From NCBI RefSeq assembly GCF_020873895.1, contig NZ_JAHWGT010000024.1:46448-110447 (forward strand): a stretch of 64,000 nucleotides of DNA, given 5' to 3'. The stretch's first letter is position 1; each line of letters begins with the position of its first letter. This document shows positions 16,373 through 24,434 of the stretch, piece by piece. Under the pieces are notes generated by a model. It saw only the letters and a program-made list of their open reading frames with translations. It did not search any database and had not been told where the DNA came from. The DNA comes from Streptomyces sp. DH12. GTDB taxonomy: Bacteria > Actinomycetota > Actinomycetes > Streptomycetales > Streptomycetaceae. Position numbers and translations under genes: made by a program.

Positions 16373-18261
16373 ACGCTGTGAGGGACATCCGCCGCAAGGT
16401 CCGCAGGACGCAGACGATCGTCCCGTTCGGAGTGGGCGGGATCATCGACCTCCGAGGCGAATCCTTCGTGGCCGCGGACACCCGGAGCTGGGCCAGGACC
16501 GCCGAGCCGGTGGACTCCCCCCGGCTTGCGGCGAAGCTGCGAGTGGACGGATTCCGCTCGGCTCCCGTCATCCCGGCGGGGAAGGCGGCCTACACGAGCC
16601 GCAGCGGACCCACGTACGTGCGTTTCCCGAAATGGCTCTTCTGCCCCGTCTGCCGAGCGATGGCGTTCTGGAGGACCTCACTTGAGGAAAAGGACCGGGT
16701 TCCCACCTGTGGGCGCTGCCCAAGCAGGCCGAAACTGGCGCCCATGCGTTTCATCCAGGTCTGTCGGGCCGGCCACCTGGCCGACATCAACTGGTTCCGC
16801 TGGGCTCATTCTGCGAGCGAAGGGCACGATCAACGACAGTGTCGGTCCGGCCGGCTCCGGTTCCTCGCCACTCCCGACTCGTCCGGTCTCGAAGCCCTGC
16901 ACGTCGTGTGCGAGACCTGCCACGCCCGGCGGGATCTCGCGGGGATCAGCTACAAGGACGTCCTGCGGAAGTTGGGGATGAACTGCCGCGGGACTCATCC
17001 TTGGCAGGACGACACCGACGAGCCGGATCCTTGTGAGGAGGCCCCACAGGCTGTACAGCGCGGTGCCGCCAACGTCTACTTCCCGGTCGTCCACTCCGCC
17101 ATCGACATCCCGGCGCCGAGCAGCCCGTCGGAGCACGACCCCGCCACCCAGGCGGTCGTCAACAGCAGCTTTTGGCTCAACTACCTCAGTCACTACGGCA
17201 GTCCGATCGCCGACCATTTCCGGGCCATCATCGCCGCCGAGTCCGGGGTCTCCGAGGAGTTCGTCGAGGCTATCGGGCGCCGCACCTCCGACCGGGGCGC
17301 CCCGTCCTCGCCGTTCGGCTCGGACGAGCACCTCAGTATCGCCGAATGGGCGGCCTTCTCCAATCCGGAGTCCGTGCCCGCGTCGAAGACGTTCTCCGTG
17401 CGCCGGACACGTCTCGACATCGACGGCACCGCCCCTCCCTCGATGCTGGAGTTGAACCGGAGGGTCGCCTCCGTCGTCGTGGCGGACAGGGTCCGCGAGG
17501 TTCGAGCGCTCGAAGGCTTCTCCCGCTACGAACCCCACTCCGGCGACAACGACGAGGGCGGTCGCCTGGTCTCGGTCGACACCGCGAGAAGGGCAAAGTG
17601 GCTGCCTGCCGTGGAGACTTACGGCGAAGGGATCTTCGTCTCCTTGGATGAGGAACGCCTGCGGGCCTGGGAGCGGCTCGAGCCGGTCCGCCTCTGGACT
17701 CGACGGATCGAGCGGGACCTCGACGCCTCGTTCAAGGTCGACCGCCTGAGGGACAAATCGGGCCCGGTGCTGCTGCCACGTTTCGTCATGCTGCACACGC
17801 TGGCCCACCACTTCATCCGTCAGCTGTCCTACGACAGCGGCTACAACGCGGCATCGTTGCGAGAGCGCGTCTACGCCCGAAGCCACCCCACAGAAAGCAC
17901 CTATCCGCCGCAGACCGGCGTGTTCATCTACACGGCCGCCGGGGACACCGAGGGGACACTCGGCGGGCTCGTCCGCCAGGGGCGGCCACCCTATCTGGCG
18001 GAAACCCTGATCCGCTTGCTCGAATCGGCCCAGTGGTGTTCACAGGATCCACTGTGCGCCGACTCGACGGGCCGGTCGCTGGCCAACCTGAACCGCGCGG
18101 CCTGCCACGCTTGCACCCTGCTACCGGAGACCTGCTGCGAAATCGACAACTCCCTCCTGGACCGGACTCTGCTGATCGGCGACAGTGAGGTTCCCGGCTT
18201 CTTTCAAGAGGTCCTGCGCGCGGCCATGATGGAGTCGGCCGAGGCAGCGGAAGGGCCATGA
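16369..18261 (+). CDS. drmB: DrmB-like DUF1998 protein
   Basis: A 630-residue protein starting at GTG 16369, which overlaps the drmA-like stop (GTGA). The N-terminus VPFGVGGIIDLRGESFV has the look of DrmB starts (a YGVGSIVDL-type motif). Cysteine-rich segments CPVCRAMAF, CGRCPSRPKLAPMRFIQVC, HLADINWF and CETCHARRDL suggest zinc ribbons. The C-terminus LHTLAHHFIRQLS and NRAACHACTLLPETCCEIDN with LLDRTLL is the DUF1998 signature. DUF1998 proteins accompany SF2 helicases, and in DISARM DrmB associates with DrmA on DNA. Length agrees with the family. The longer upstream open frame is rejected because it runs inside drmA. Confidence 0.86.
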   Translation: MNAVRDIRRKVRRTQTIVPFGVGGIIDLRGESFVAADTRSWARTAEPVDSPRLAAKLRVDGFRSAPVIPAGKAAYTSRSGPTYVRFPKWLFCPVCRAMAFWRTSLEEKDRVPTCGRCPSRPKLAPMRFIQVCRAGHLADINWFRWAHSASEGHDQRQCRSGRLRFLATPDSSGLEALHVVCETCHARRDLAGISYKDVLRKLGMNCRGTHPWQDDTDEPDPCEEAPQAVQRGAANVYFPVVHSAIDIPAPSSPSEHDPATQAVVNSSFWLNYLSHYGSPIADHFRAIIAAESGVSEEFVEAIGRRTSDRGAPSSPFGSDEHLSIAEWAAFSNPESVPASKTFSVRRTRLDIDGTAPPSMLELNRRVASVVVADRVREVRALEGFSRYEPHSGDNDEGGRLVSVDTARRAKWLPAVETYGEGIFVSLDEERLRAWERLEPVRLWTRRIERDLDASFKVDRLRDKSGPVLLPRFVMLHTLAHHFIRQLSYDSGYNAASLRERVYARSHPTESTYPPQTGVFIYTAAGDTEGTLGGLVRQGRPPYLAETLIRLLESAQWCSQDPLCADSTGRSLANLNRAACHACTLLPETCCEIDNSLLDRTLLIGDSEVPGFFQEVLRAAMMESAEAAEGP

Positions 18262-19358
18262 GATTCCCTTCACTGCTTGAAATCGGGGACGACCAGCGAA
18301 AGGTGGTCGAACTTCCATTCCGGGGAAGTCATGTCGTCACCGGTGCTCCCGGTGGGGGAAAGACCGTCACGGCCGTCTACCGCGCGTGGGCGCTGGCCAC
18401 GGTGGGCCGGGAGGTCGTCCTCCTCACCCGATACAACCTTCTTCACCAGTACATCGCGCAACTCGCCCCGGAGCTGACCGGCAGTCCCCGTGTGACTACG
18501 ACTGCCCGGTGGCTCAATGCCCTGTGGCGGGAGAAGTTCGGAAGTGACCCGCCACGGTCCGCCGAGGACGAGCGGCGCTACGACTGGGTCGAGATGCAGC
18601 GGAGCTGCATTCTGCAGGGCGTCACGGTCACGGCCTCTCTCGTCGTCGACGAAGGCCAAAACCTTCCGCCCGGTTTCTACCGCCTCTGCCGCCTCCTCAA
18701 AGCCGATGTCACGGTCTTCGCGGATGAAAACCAACCCATCGGCACTGAGGAGTCCACTCTGTCCGAGGTCTGTCGAATACTCGGCGCACCGGCTGCCCCA
18801 TTGGAACTGCGGCACGATCACCGAAGCAGCCGCGAGATAGCCGTGCTGGCGTCGGAGTTCCGCATGGAGAGCCGAACCAGGTTCTTGCTGCCGAAGCGCT
18901 CCGGCAACCTGCCAGTCGTCATGCGAACTCACTCCCTCGACGGGCTCCTCACCGGGATTGCGCAGTACTTCAACGCCCATCAGGACCGAAGCATCGGAAT
19001 CATCTGCAGGTCGGGCCGGATGATCCGCGAGATCCAGGGCGGGCTGGCGTCCCGTGGGCTCGCCAAGAAGACCCAGGCCTATGTCTTCGACGACCGCTAC
19101 CGGAACTCCATGGACTTCTCGACCCATCCCATCCGGATCGTAAGCACGGCGAGCGTGAAGGGCTTGGAGTTCGACAGCGTCTTCGTTCCCGACCTGGACA
19201 GCTACACCGAGGACCCGACCGGTGTCGAGGCACGCCTCCGCTTCCTCGTACTCTGCACCAGAGCCCGCGAGGATCTGCACTTCGCTCATCGCGGGACGGA
19301 CGAGCCCCCCATTACGGCAGCAATACCCGAGGCCCTGCTGGCACGTCACCACGGCTGA
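18258..19358 (+). CDS. compact superfamily 1 (UvrD-like) helicase/ATPase
   Basis: A 366-residue protein that begins ATGA over the drmB-like stop. It has Walker A TGAPGGGKTVTA (about residue 30), Walker B LVVDEGQNLPPGF, motif III VTVFADENQPI, RHDHRSS, TASVKGLEFDSVFVPDL and a late VLCTRARED motif. This is the UvrD/Rep core reduced to its two RecA lobes, without 1B/2B insertions or a nuclease domain, about half the size of UvrD. As last gene of the operon it probably supplies a second ATP-driven translocation or unwinding step. It occupies the place where a PLD-type DrmC would be found in DISARM, but no HKD motif is present. Confidence 0.88.
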   Translation: MRFPSLLEIGDDQRKVVELPFRGSHVVTGAPGGGKTVTAVYRAWALATVGREVVLLTRYNLLHQYIAQLAPELTGSPRVTTTARWLNALWREKFGSDPPRSAEDERRYDWVEMQRSCILQGVTVTASLVVDEGQNLPPGFYRLCRLLKADVTVFADENQPIGTEESTLSEVCRILGAPAAPLELRHDHRSSREIAVLASEFRMESRTRFLLPKRSGNLPVVMRTHSLDGLLTGIAQYFNAHQDRSIGIICRSGRMIREIQGGLASRGLAKKTQAYVFDDRYRNSMDFSTHPIRIVSTASVKGLEFDSVFVPDLDSYTEDPTGVEARLRFLVLCTRAREDLHFAHRGTDEPPITAAIPEALLARHHG

Positions 19359-19552
19359 CGGAGGCGCTCCCTCCAGCTTCGCGTTCGCGAATCGCAGCGA
19401 TCCTACCACCCTAGACGACCTGTTCAGCGGCTTCCAGGCCGACACCGAAGCGAACAACATCTTCGAGACCTGTCAACACTCGATCAGCGACCCGACTATC
19501 CGCGCTGCCGCCGTCGGGCTCTACTCAAGGAGCTGGAGTCACCCGCACCTCC

Positions 19553-19935
19553 ATGACCACCGAGATGGTGGCATCCACGCGAGCAGGCCCAGAGCAGCGC
19601 GGAGCAGTACGACTCCTGGCCCGAGGAGCAGTGTGCCGGCATCGAGGTCGTGGACGGCATGGTCGTCGTGAGCCCGAGCAGCCTCCAAGCGGTGCAATCG
19701 GCTGGCCCGGATCCCGGCCAACGCCCTGGTGCGGCCGCAAGCCCGAACTGGAACGCCGACACGCACTTCGACGTCCGGCTGTAGGACGTTCCGCTCGGCA
19801 ACCGCCGCCCGGACGTCATCGTCCGCCGGCCGGAGACCATCGGTCTCGCGCCCGCCCGCCCCGAGCCCGTACTCCTGGACGCGGAGGTCACGGACCGGAT
19901 CGTGAAGGCCGACCAGTACGCCAAGGTCGGCGTCC
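19553..19935 (+). pseudogene. broken Uma2-family (DUF820) endonuclease gene
   Basis: Pieces of a Uma2-type PD-(D/E)XK protein are readable in order but in different frames: MTTEMVA at 19553, then SAEQYDSWPEEQCAGIEVVDG with MVVVSPSS, then RCNRLARIPANAL, then WNADTHFDVRL interrupted by a TAG, then NRRPDVIVRRPETI and DRIVKADQYAKVGVR. At least two frameshifts and one stop break it, and it is cut off where the terminator of the mca operon begins. Uma2 genes are abundant in Streptomyces. This copy is a remnant at the right edge of the island. Bases 19359-19552 before it hold no gene I can recognise. Confidence 0.72.
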
Positions 19936-19937
19936 GC

Positions 19938-19972
19938 GCCGGCGCCGGGGCGGGTGGGCCCCCGGCGCCGGC
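19938..19972 (-). terminator. Hairpin terminator of the mca operon
   Basis: GCCGGCGCCGGGG (19938-19950) is perfectly complementary to 19960-19972 with an 8-base loop. It lies 28 bp beyond the stop of the small membrane protein gene. There is no T-tract, as is common for Streptomyces terminators. Confidence 0.65.
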
Positions 19973-20000
19973 TTCGGCCGCGGTCACGTCCGCGCGGCGG

Positions 20001-20234
20001 TCACTCCTGCGCGGCGGGCGCCTTGCCGGTGGTGGTGGCGCCCCGCTCGGGGGCCTCCTCGAAGTCCACCCGGTTCATGTGCCGGTTCATCGACTTCATC
20101 AGGGCCCACACGGCCACGGCCATGACGGCGAAGACGACGAAGCCGAGGACGCCGGGGGTCACCTTGTTCTTGTCCAGCTCGGCGGCGAGCGGGACGAGCT
20201 GGGTCAGTGCCTGGTGTGCGCTCATGTCAGGCAT
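20001..20234 (-). CDS. small single-span membrane protein downstream of mca
   Basis: A 77-residue protein (68 if the second ATG, 20225, is used) with one clear membrane segment, VLGFVVFAVMAVAVWALM, followed by basic residues (KSMNRHMNR) and a polar C-terminal tail. The first ATG lies inside the end of mca, so the two are probably translationally coupled. Small proteins of this kind sit next to mca in Streptomyces, but no function is known to me. Confidence 0.75.
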   Translation of the reverse strand: MPDMSAHQALTQLVPLAAELDKNKVTPGVLGFVVFAVMAVAVWALMKSMNRHMNRVDFEEAPERGATTTGKAPAAQE

Positions 20235-21108
20235 TGTCCCGGATGCCCGCGAAGAGGTCGCTCTCGGGGAGGGACGTGCCGACGAGCGACTTCGCCAGCT
20301 CGTACTCCTCGGTCGGCCAGACCTCCTGCTGGAGGTCCATCGGGACGCGGAACCAGCCGCCGTCCGGGTCGATCTGCGTGCGGTGGGCGATCAGCGCCTT
20401 GTCGCGCGTCTCGAAGAACTCCGCGCACGGGACGTACGTGGTGAGGTTGCGCTCGGAGCGCTGGAACTCGTCCCAGCGCTTGAGCCACTCCCCGTACGGC
20501 GACTCCAGGCCGCGCGCCTCCATCGCCTCGTGCAGGGCGACGGTGCGGGGGCGGTTGAAGCCCTGGTTGTAGTAGAGCTTCAGGGGCTGCCAGAGCGGGC
20601 CGAACTCCTCCTCCGGGTACGCCTGCGCGTCGGCCGCGCCGTCGAACGCCACCATCGTGATCTTGTGGGTCATGATGTGGTCGGGGTGCGGGTAGCCGCC
20701 GTTCTCGTCGTAGGTGGTGATCACCTGCGGGCGGAACGCGCGGATGGAGCGGACCAGGCGCCCGGCCGCCTCGTCCACGTCCTCCAAGGCGAAGCACCCC
20801 TGCGGCAGCGGGGGCAGCGGGTCGCCCTCGGGCAGGCCGGAGTCGACGAAGCCGAGCCACTCCTGTGCGACGCCCAGGATCGCCCGCGCCTCGTCCATCT
20901 CCTTGCGGCGCACCTCGTGGATGTTCTCCTCGATGTACGGGTCGCCCTGGAGCTTGGGGTTGAGGACGGAGCCGCGCTCGCCGCCCGTGCACGTGACCAC
21001 GAGCACGTCCACCCCCTCGGACACGTACTTGGCCATGGTCGCCGCGCCCTTGCTCGACTCGTCGTCGGGGTGCGCGTGCACTGCCATCAGTCGCAGCTGC
21101 TCAGTCAA
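20227..21108 (-). CDS. mca: mycothiol S-conjugate amidase
   Basis: A zinc amidase of the LmbE/PIG-L family. It cleaves mycothiol S-conjugates to a mercapturic acid and GlcN-Ins, clearing electrophiles and antibiotics from the cell. The 293-residue protein has the metal motif AVHAHPDDESSKG near the N-terminus, CTGGERG, the second metal site YPHPDHIMTH, and a long C-terminal half with YNQGFNRPR as in actinobacterial Mca. MshB, the related deacetylase, is the alternative, but length and C-terminus favour Mca. It is followed by the small membrane protein gene and is divergent from the DUF4307 gene. Confidence 0.92.
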   Translation of the reverse strand: MTEQLRLMAVHAHPDDESSKGAATMAKYVSEGVDVLVVTCTGGERGSVLNPKLQGDPYIEENIHEVRRKEMDEARAILGVAQEWLGFVDSGLPEGDPLPPLPQGCFALEDVDEAAGRLVRSIRAFRPQVITTYDENGGYPHPDHIMTHKITMVAFDGAADAQAYPEEEFGPLWQPLKLYYNQGFNRPRTVALHEAMEARGLESPYGEWLKRWDEFQRSERNLTTYVPCAEFFETRDKALIAHRTQIDPDGGWFRVPMDLQQEVWPTEEYELAKSLVGTSLPESDLFAGIRDNA

Positions 21109-21125
21109 GACGGGATCCTCAATGA

Positions 21126-21153
21126 TTGGTCAGGGTCGCTCGGCTTCTATAGT
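21126..21153 (+). promoter_or_regulatory. Candidate HrdB-type promoter of the DUF4307 gene
   Basis: TTGGTC (21126-21131) and TATAGT (21148-21153) are separated by 16 bp, a good fit to the vegetative consensus TTGACn/TAnnnT. Transcription would start about 45 bases before the ATG at 21207. The region is shared with the divergent mca gene. Confidence 0.5.
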
Positions 21154-21206
21154 GACGGAATCGACGCAGCGGATATTCCGTCGTTCGGCGTACGAGAGGA
21201 ACGATC

Positions 21207-21608
21207 ATGGGCGGGACCGACGAGCGGCCCCCGGAGGGCCGGTACGGCCGCGCGGCGGACGCGCGCGCGGACCGCGGACTCAAGATCGTCGGCGCGGTGC
21301 TGGGCGCCCTGTTCGTCGCCATGGTCGCCTGGTTCGGCTACGACTACGTGGCCGGTGAGAAGGTCAGCGCCGAGCTGATCAAGTTCGACACCGTCGACGC
21401 CGGCCGGGTGGACGTGCACCTGGAGGTGCGCAAGCACGACGGCGCCAAGGGCTTCTGCACGGTCCGCGCCCTCGCGGAGAGCGGCGCCGAGGTGGGGCGC
21501 AAGGAGGTCCGCTTCGACCAGCCGGCGACCCGCGTCGACGAGGTGGTCACCGTGCGCACCACGGAGCTCGCCACCGCCGCCCAGGTGGTCGGCTGCACCT
21601 CGGACTGA
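21207..21608 (+). CDS. DUF4307 domain membrane-anchored protein
   Basis: A 133-residue protein with a polar N-terminus, one membrane anchor (LKIVGAVLGALFVAMVAWFGYDYVA, residues about 25-50) and an extracytoplasmic beta-rich domain with two cysteines (FCTVRAL and VVGCTSD at the end). This is the DUF4307 layout, a small conserved actinobacterial family of unknown role found next to mca and greA. A candidate vegetative promoter lies upstream. Confidence 0.88.
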   Translation: MGGTDERPPEGRYGRAADARADRGLKIVGAVLGALFVAMVAWFGYDYVAGEKVSAELIKFDTVDAGRVDVHLEVRKHDGAKGFCTVRALAESGAEVGRKEVRFDQPATRVDEVVTVRTTELATAAQVVGCTSD

Positions 21609-21796
21609 CCCGCGCCCGCACACGCCGGTGGCCGGCCCCACCGCCCGGGGGTGACCTGCGGAGTCCTCGGTTCCATGACATTCGTCCTCCCCCTTCGGGC
21701 ACGTAATTGTTAGGCTCGTGGTTTCGCCCTCCGGTTGAGGCTGCATGCTTCTGGTAGGGCGATGCTTTGTATTCCCAGCACCGACGAGGAGCACCT

Positions 21797-22294
21797 GTGA
21801 CCCAGACCAGCGACAACGTCACCTGGCTCACCCAGGAGGCGTACAACCAGCTCAAGGCCGAGCTGGAGTACCTGTCGGGTCCCGCGCGAACCGAGATCGC
21901 TGCCAAGATCGCGGCGGCGCGCGAGGAGGGCGACCTGCGGGAGAACGGCGGGTACCACGCGGCCAAGGAGGAGCAGGGGAAGCAGGAGCTGCGCGTCCGC
22001 CAGCTCACCCAGCTCCTGGAGCACGCGAAGGTGGGCGAGGCCCCCGCGGTGAGCGGCGTGGTCGCCCCCGGCATGGTCGTGACGATCGCCTTCGACGGCG
22101 ACGAGGACGACACGCTGGTGTTCCTGCTCGCCTCCCGCGAGTACGCGAGCTCCGACATCGAGACGTACTCCCCGCAGTCCCCGCTGGGGTCGGGCGTGAA
22201 CGGCAAGAAGGTCGGCGAGGACGCCGAGTACGAGCTGCCCAACGGCAAGAAGGCCTCGGTCCGCATCCTGGACGCGAAGCCGTACTCGGGCTGA
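21797..22294 (+). CDS. greA: transcription elongation factor GreA
   Basis: GreA binds in the secondary channel of RNA polymerase and stimulates cleavage of backtracked RNA. The 165-residue protein starts at GTG 21797 with GAGGAG upstream; an upstream in-frame TTG lacks a ribosome site. The N-terminal coiled coil reads WLTQEAYNQLKAELEYL, then IAAAREEGDLRENGGYHAAKEEQ, whose acidic tip carries the residues that chelate metal in the active centre. The FKBP-like C-terminal domain contains YELPNGKKASVRIL. A strong hairpin follows the gene. Confidence 0.95.
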   Translation: MTQTSDNVTWLTQEAYNQLKAELEYLSGPARTEIAAKIAAAREEGDLRENGGYHAAKEEQGKQELRVRQLTQLLEHAKVGEAPAVSGVVAPGMVVTIAFDGDEDDTLVFLLASREYASSDIETYSPQSPLGSGVNGKKVGEDAEYELPNGKKASVRILDAKPYSG

Positions 22295-22316
22295 CGGCCC
22301 GAGCGGTACGGACACC

Positions 22317-22355
22317 GGAGGGCCGGGTCGCGCGAGGTGCGCGGCCCGGCCCTCC
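22317..22355. terminator. Hairpin terminator between greA and the ABC permease gene
   Basis: Arms 22317-22333 and 22339-22355 pair over 17 bp with one G-T wobble and a 5-base loop. It stands between two convergent genes and can serve both. Confidence 0.75.
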
Positions 22356-22379
22356 GTCGTACCGGCGCCCCGGGCGGGG

Positions 22380-23231
22380 TCAGGAGGCGGACCGGTACTT
22401 GCGCACGGCGAGGGTGCGGAAGACCGCGATGATCAACAGGGACCAGATGATCGACGCCCACACCGGGTGCTGCATGGGCCAGGCCGCGGAGTCGGAGACG
22501 CCCGGGTTGCCGAACAGCTCGCGGCACGCCTGCACGGTGGCGCTGAAGGGGTTCCACTCGGCGACGTGCCGCAGCCACGGCGTCATCCGGGAGGAGTCCA
22601 CGAACGCGTTGGACAGGAACGTCACGGGGAACAGCCAGATCAGCCCGCCGGAGGTGGCCGCCTCGGGCGTGCGCACGGAAAGCCCGATGAGCGCGCCGAT
22701 CCAGGAGAAGGCGTAGCCGAGCAGGAGCAGCAGCACGAAGGCGGCGAGCGCCTTGGGCAGGCCCTCGTGGATGCGCCAGCCGACGAGCAGGGCGACCACT
22801 GCGAGGACGACGACGGTGAGCGTGGTCTGCACCAGGTCGGCGAGGGTGCGGCCGGTGAGGACCGCGCCGCGGGCCATGGGCAGCGACCGGAACCGGTCGA
22901 TGAGGCCCTTGTGCATGTCGTCGGCGATGCCCGCGCCCGCGCCCGCGGTGGCGAAGGTGACGGTCTGGGCGAAGATGCCGGCCATGAGGAAGTTGCGGTA
23001 GACGTCGGGGTCGGTGGTGCCGCCGATGTTCATCGAGCCGCCGAAGACGTAGCTGAACAGCACCACGAACATGATCGGCTGGATCAGCCCGAAGATGATC
23101 ATCTCCGGGATCCGGGACATGCGGATGAGGTTGCGCCGGGCGATGACGAGGGAGTCGGCGACCGACTGCGCGATGCCGCCGCGCGGCCTGGGCGCGGCGC
23201 TGCGCGGGCTGGTCCGGGACACGGCGCTCAT
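22380..23231 (-). CDS. ABC-2 type transporter permease (DrrB-like)
   Basis: A 283-residue permease of the ABC-2 family with a cytoplasmic N-terminus and six hydrophobic segments. Landmarks are IARRNLIRMSRIPEMIIFGLIQPIMFVVLF, YRNFLMAGIFAQTV, the DMHKGLIDRFRSLPMARGAVL loop and the C-terminal NPFSATVQACRELF seen in daunorubicin-resistance-type exporters. Start ATG 23231 overlaps the stop of the ATPase gene (ATGA), so the pair is coupled. It probably exports a drug-like or lipid substrate that the sequence does not identify. Confidence 0.92.
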   Translation of the reverse strand: MSAVSRTSPRSAAPRPRGGIAQSVADSLVIARRNLIRMSRIPEMIIFGLIQPIMFVVLFSYVFGGSMNIGGTTDPDVYRNFLMAGIFAQTVTFATAGAGAGIADDMHKGLIDRFRSLPMARGAVLTGRTLADLVQTTLTVVVLAVVALLVGWRIHEGLPKALAAFVLLLLLGYAFSWIGALIGLSVRTPEAATSGGLIWLFPVTFLSNAFVDSSRMTPWLRHVAEWNPFSATVQACRELFGNPGVSDSAAWPMQHPVWASIIWSLLIIAVFRTLAVRKYRSAS

Positions 23232-24289
23232 GCGGCACCCTCCTCGCGGTCGCTCTTGCGGTCGCTCCTGCGGTCCGGTCGCCTGGCGTGCCCGCCCCGG
23301 GCCCCGTCCTCCGGGGCGGCCTCGTCCTCGGGGGCGTCCTCGCCGTCCCGCTCGGCGCTGTGGCCGGTGAGGGAGATGAAGACGTCGTCCAGGGTCGGCC
23401 GGCGCAGGCCGATGTCGTCGATCCCGACGCCCCGGGTGTCCAGCTCGCGGATGACCTCGGCGAGCAGTCTCGCCCCGCCGGTCACCGGGACGGTGAGCCT
23501 GCGGGTGTGCGCCTCGACGGCGACCTCCCCCTTGCCGAAGCCGGAGAGGACGGCGCGGGCGGGGTCGATCTGGTCGGGCCGGTGCACGACGACCTCGACG
23601 CGCTCGCCGCCGGTGCGGACCTTCAGCTCGTCGGCGGTGCCGCGGGCGATGACCCTGCCGTGGTCGACGACGCAGATGTCGTGCGCGAGGTGGTCGGCCT
23701 CCTCCAGGTACTGCGTGGTGAGCAGCACCGTCGTGCCGCCCGCGACCAGGTCCTGGATGACGTCCCACAGCTGCTGCCGGTTGCGCGGGTCGAGGCCGGT
23801 GGTCGGCTCGTCCATGAACATCACGGGCGGCGACACCACGAGCGCGGCGGCGAGGTCGAGGCGGCGGCGCATGCCGCCGGAGTACGTCTTGGCGGGGCGG
23901 TCGGCGGCGTCGGTGAGGTGGAAGCGCTCCAGCAGCTCCACCGCGCGGGCCTTCGCGGCCCGGCCGGACATCTGGTAGAGCCGGCCGACCATGTGGAGGT
24001 TCTCGCGGCCGGTGAGGTACTCGTCCACGGCGGCGAACTGGCCGGACAGGCCGATCGACCTGCGGACCTCGTCGGGGTGGCGCAGGACGTCGACGCCCGC
24101 GACGACCGCCGTGCCGCTGTCGGGTCTGAGCAGCGTGGTGAGGACGCGCACGGCGGTGGTCTTCCCCGCGCCGTTCGGGCCGAGCAGCCCGAGGACGGTC
24201 CCTTCCGGGACGTCGAGGTCCACGCCGTCCAGAGCCCGTACGTCACCGAAGGTCTTCACCAGACCTTCGGCGTGGATTGCGCCTGGCAT
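23228..24289 (-). CDS. ABC transporter ATP-binding protein (DrrA-like)
   Basis: A 353-residue ATPase. Walker A is LLGPNGAGKTTAVR, the ABC signature is TYSGGMRRRLDLAAAL, Walker B is VMFMDEPTTGLDPRN and the switch His is in VLLTTQYLEEAD. The DrrA-type C-terminal extension (DVFISLTGH followed by a charged tail) is present. The ATG at 24289 was chosen because GGGAGACC precedes it and the next residues (AIHAEGLVKTFGD) begin the domain; the longer frame adds about 28 unconvincing residues. It forms a two-gene exporter operon with the permease. Confidence 0.93.
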   Translation of the reverse strand: MPGAIHAEGLVKTFGDVRALDGVDLDVPEGTVLGLLGPNGAGKTTAVRVLTTLLRPDSGTAVVAGVDVLRHPDEVRRSIGLSGQFAAVDEYLTGRENLHMVGRLYQMSGRAAKARAVELLERFHLTDAADRPAKTYSGGMRRRLDLAAALVVSPPVMFMDEPTTGLDPRNRQQLWDVIQDLVAGGTTVLLTTQYLEEADHLAHDICVVDHGRVIARGTADELKVRTGGERVEVVVHRPDQIDPARAVLSGFGKGEVAVEAHTRRLTVPVTGGARLLAEVIRELDTRGVGIDDIGLRRPTLDDVFISLTGHSAERDGEDAPEDEAAPEDGARGGHARRPDRRSDRKSDREEGAA

Positions 24290-24378
24290 GTGGGGTCTCC
24301 CGTTGCTGGGTGAATCGCTACCCGCAGCGTAGGGAGGGCGGGCCGGGTCCGCCCGGCAATTATGTGACCGCACCCACA

Positions 24379-24433
24379 GCGGCCCGGGGCCCGGCCGGGC
24401 CCGCGCTCCGGCGGCCCGGGGCCCGGCCGGGCC
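24379..24433 (-). terminator. Duplicated GC palindrome after the threonine ammonia-lyase gene
   Basis: The 23-bp element GCGGCCCGGGGCCCGGCCGGGCC occurs twice, at 24379-24401 and 24411-24433. Each copy is largely self-complementary, so the region can fold into strong hairpins right after the lyase stop codon. It most likely acts as a terminator that has been duplicated. Confidence 0.55.
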
Positions 24434-24434
24434 G

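Noticed and set aside
11601-19358. Classical DISARM system
   Set aside because: DrmA and DrmB are recognisable, but there is no PLD-type DrmC, no DrmD SNF2 helicase and no DrmE, so the name can be used only in the sense of DISARM-like.
19222-19671. 149-aa open frame across the end of the compact helicase gene
   Set aside because: It starts inside the helicase gene in another frame and runs into the broken Uma2 region without a recognisable domain.
4448-19972. Prophage or integrative element
   Set aside because: No integrase, recombinase, phage structural gene, tRNA target or flanking direct repeat was seen at either border.
20227-21108. MshB deacetylase
   Set aside because: It shares the AHPDDE zinc motif, but the length and C-terminal half match Mca.
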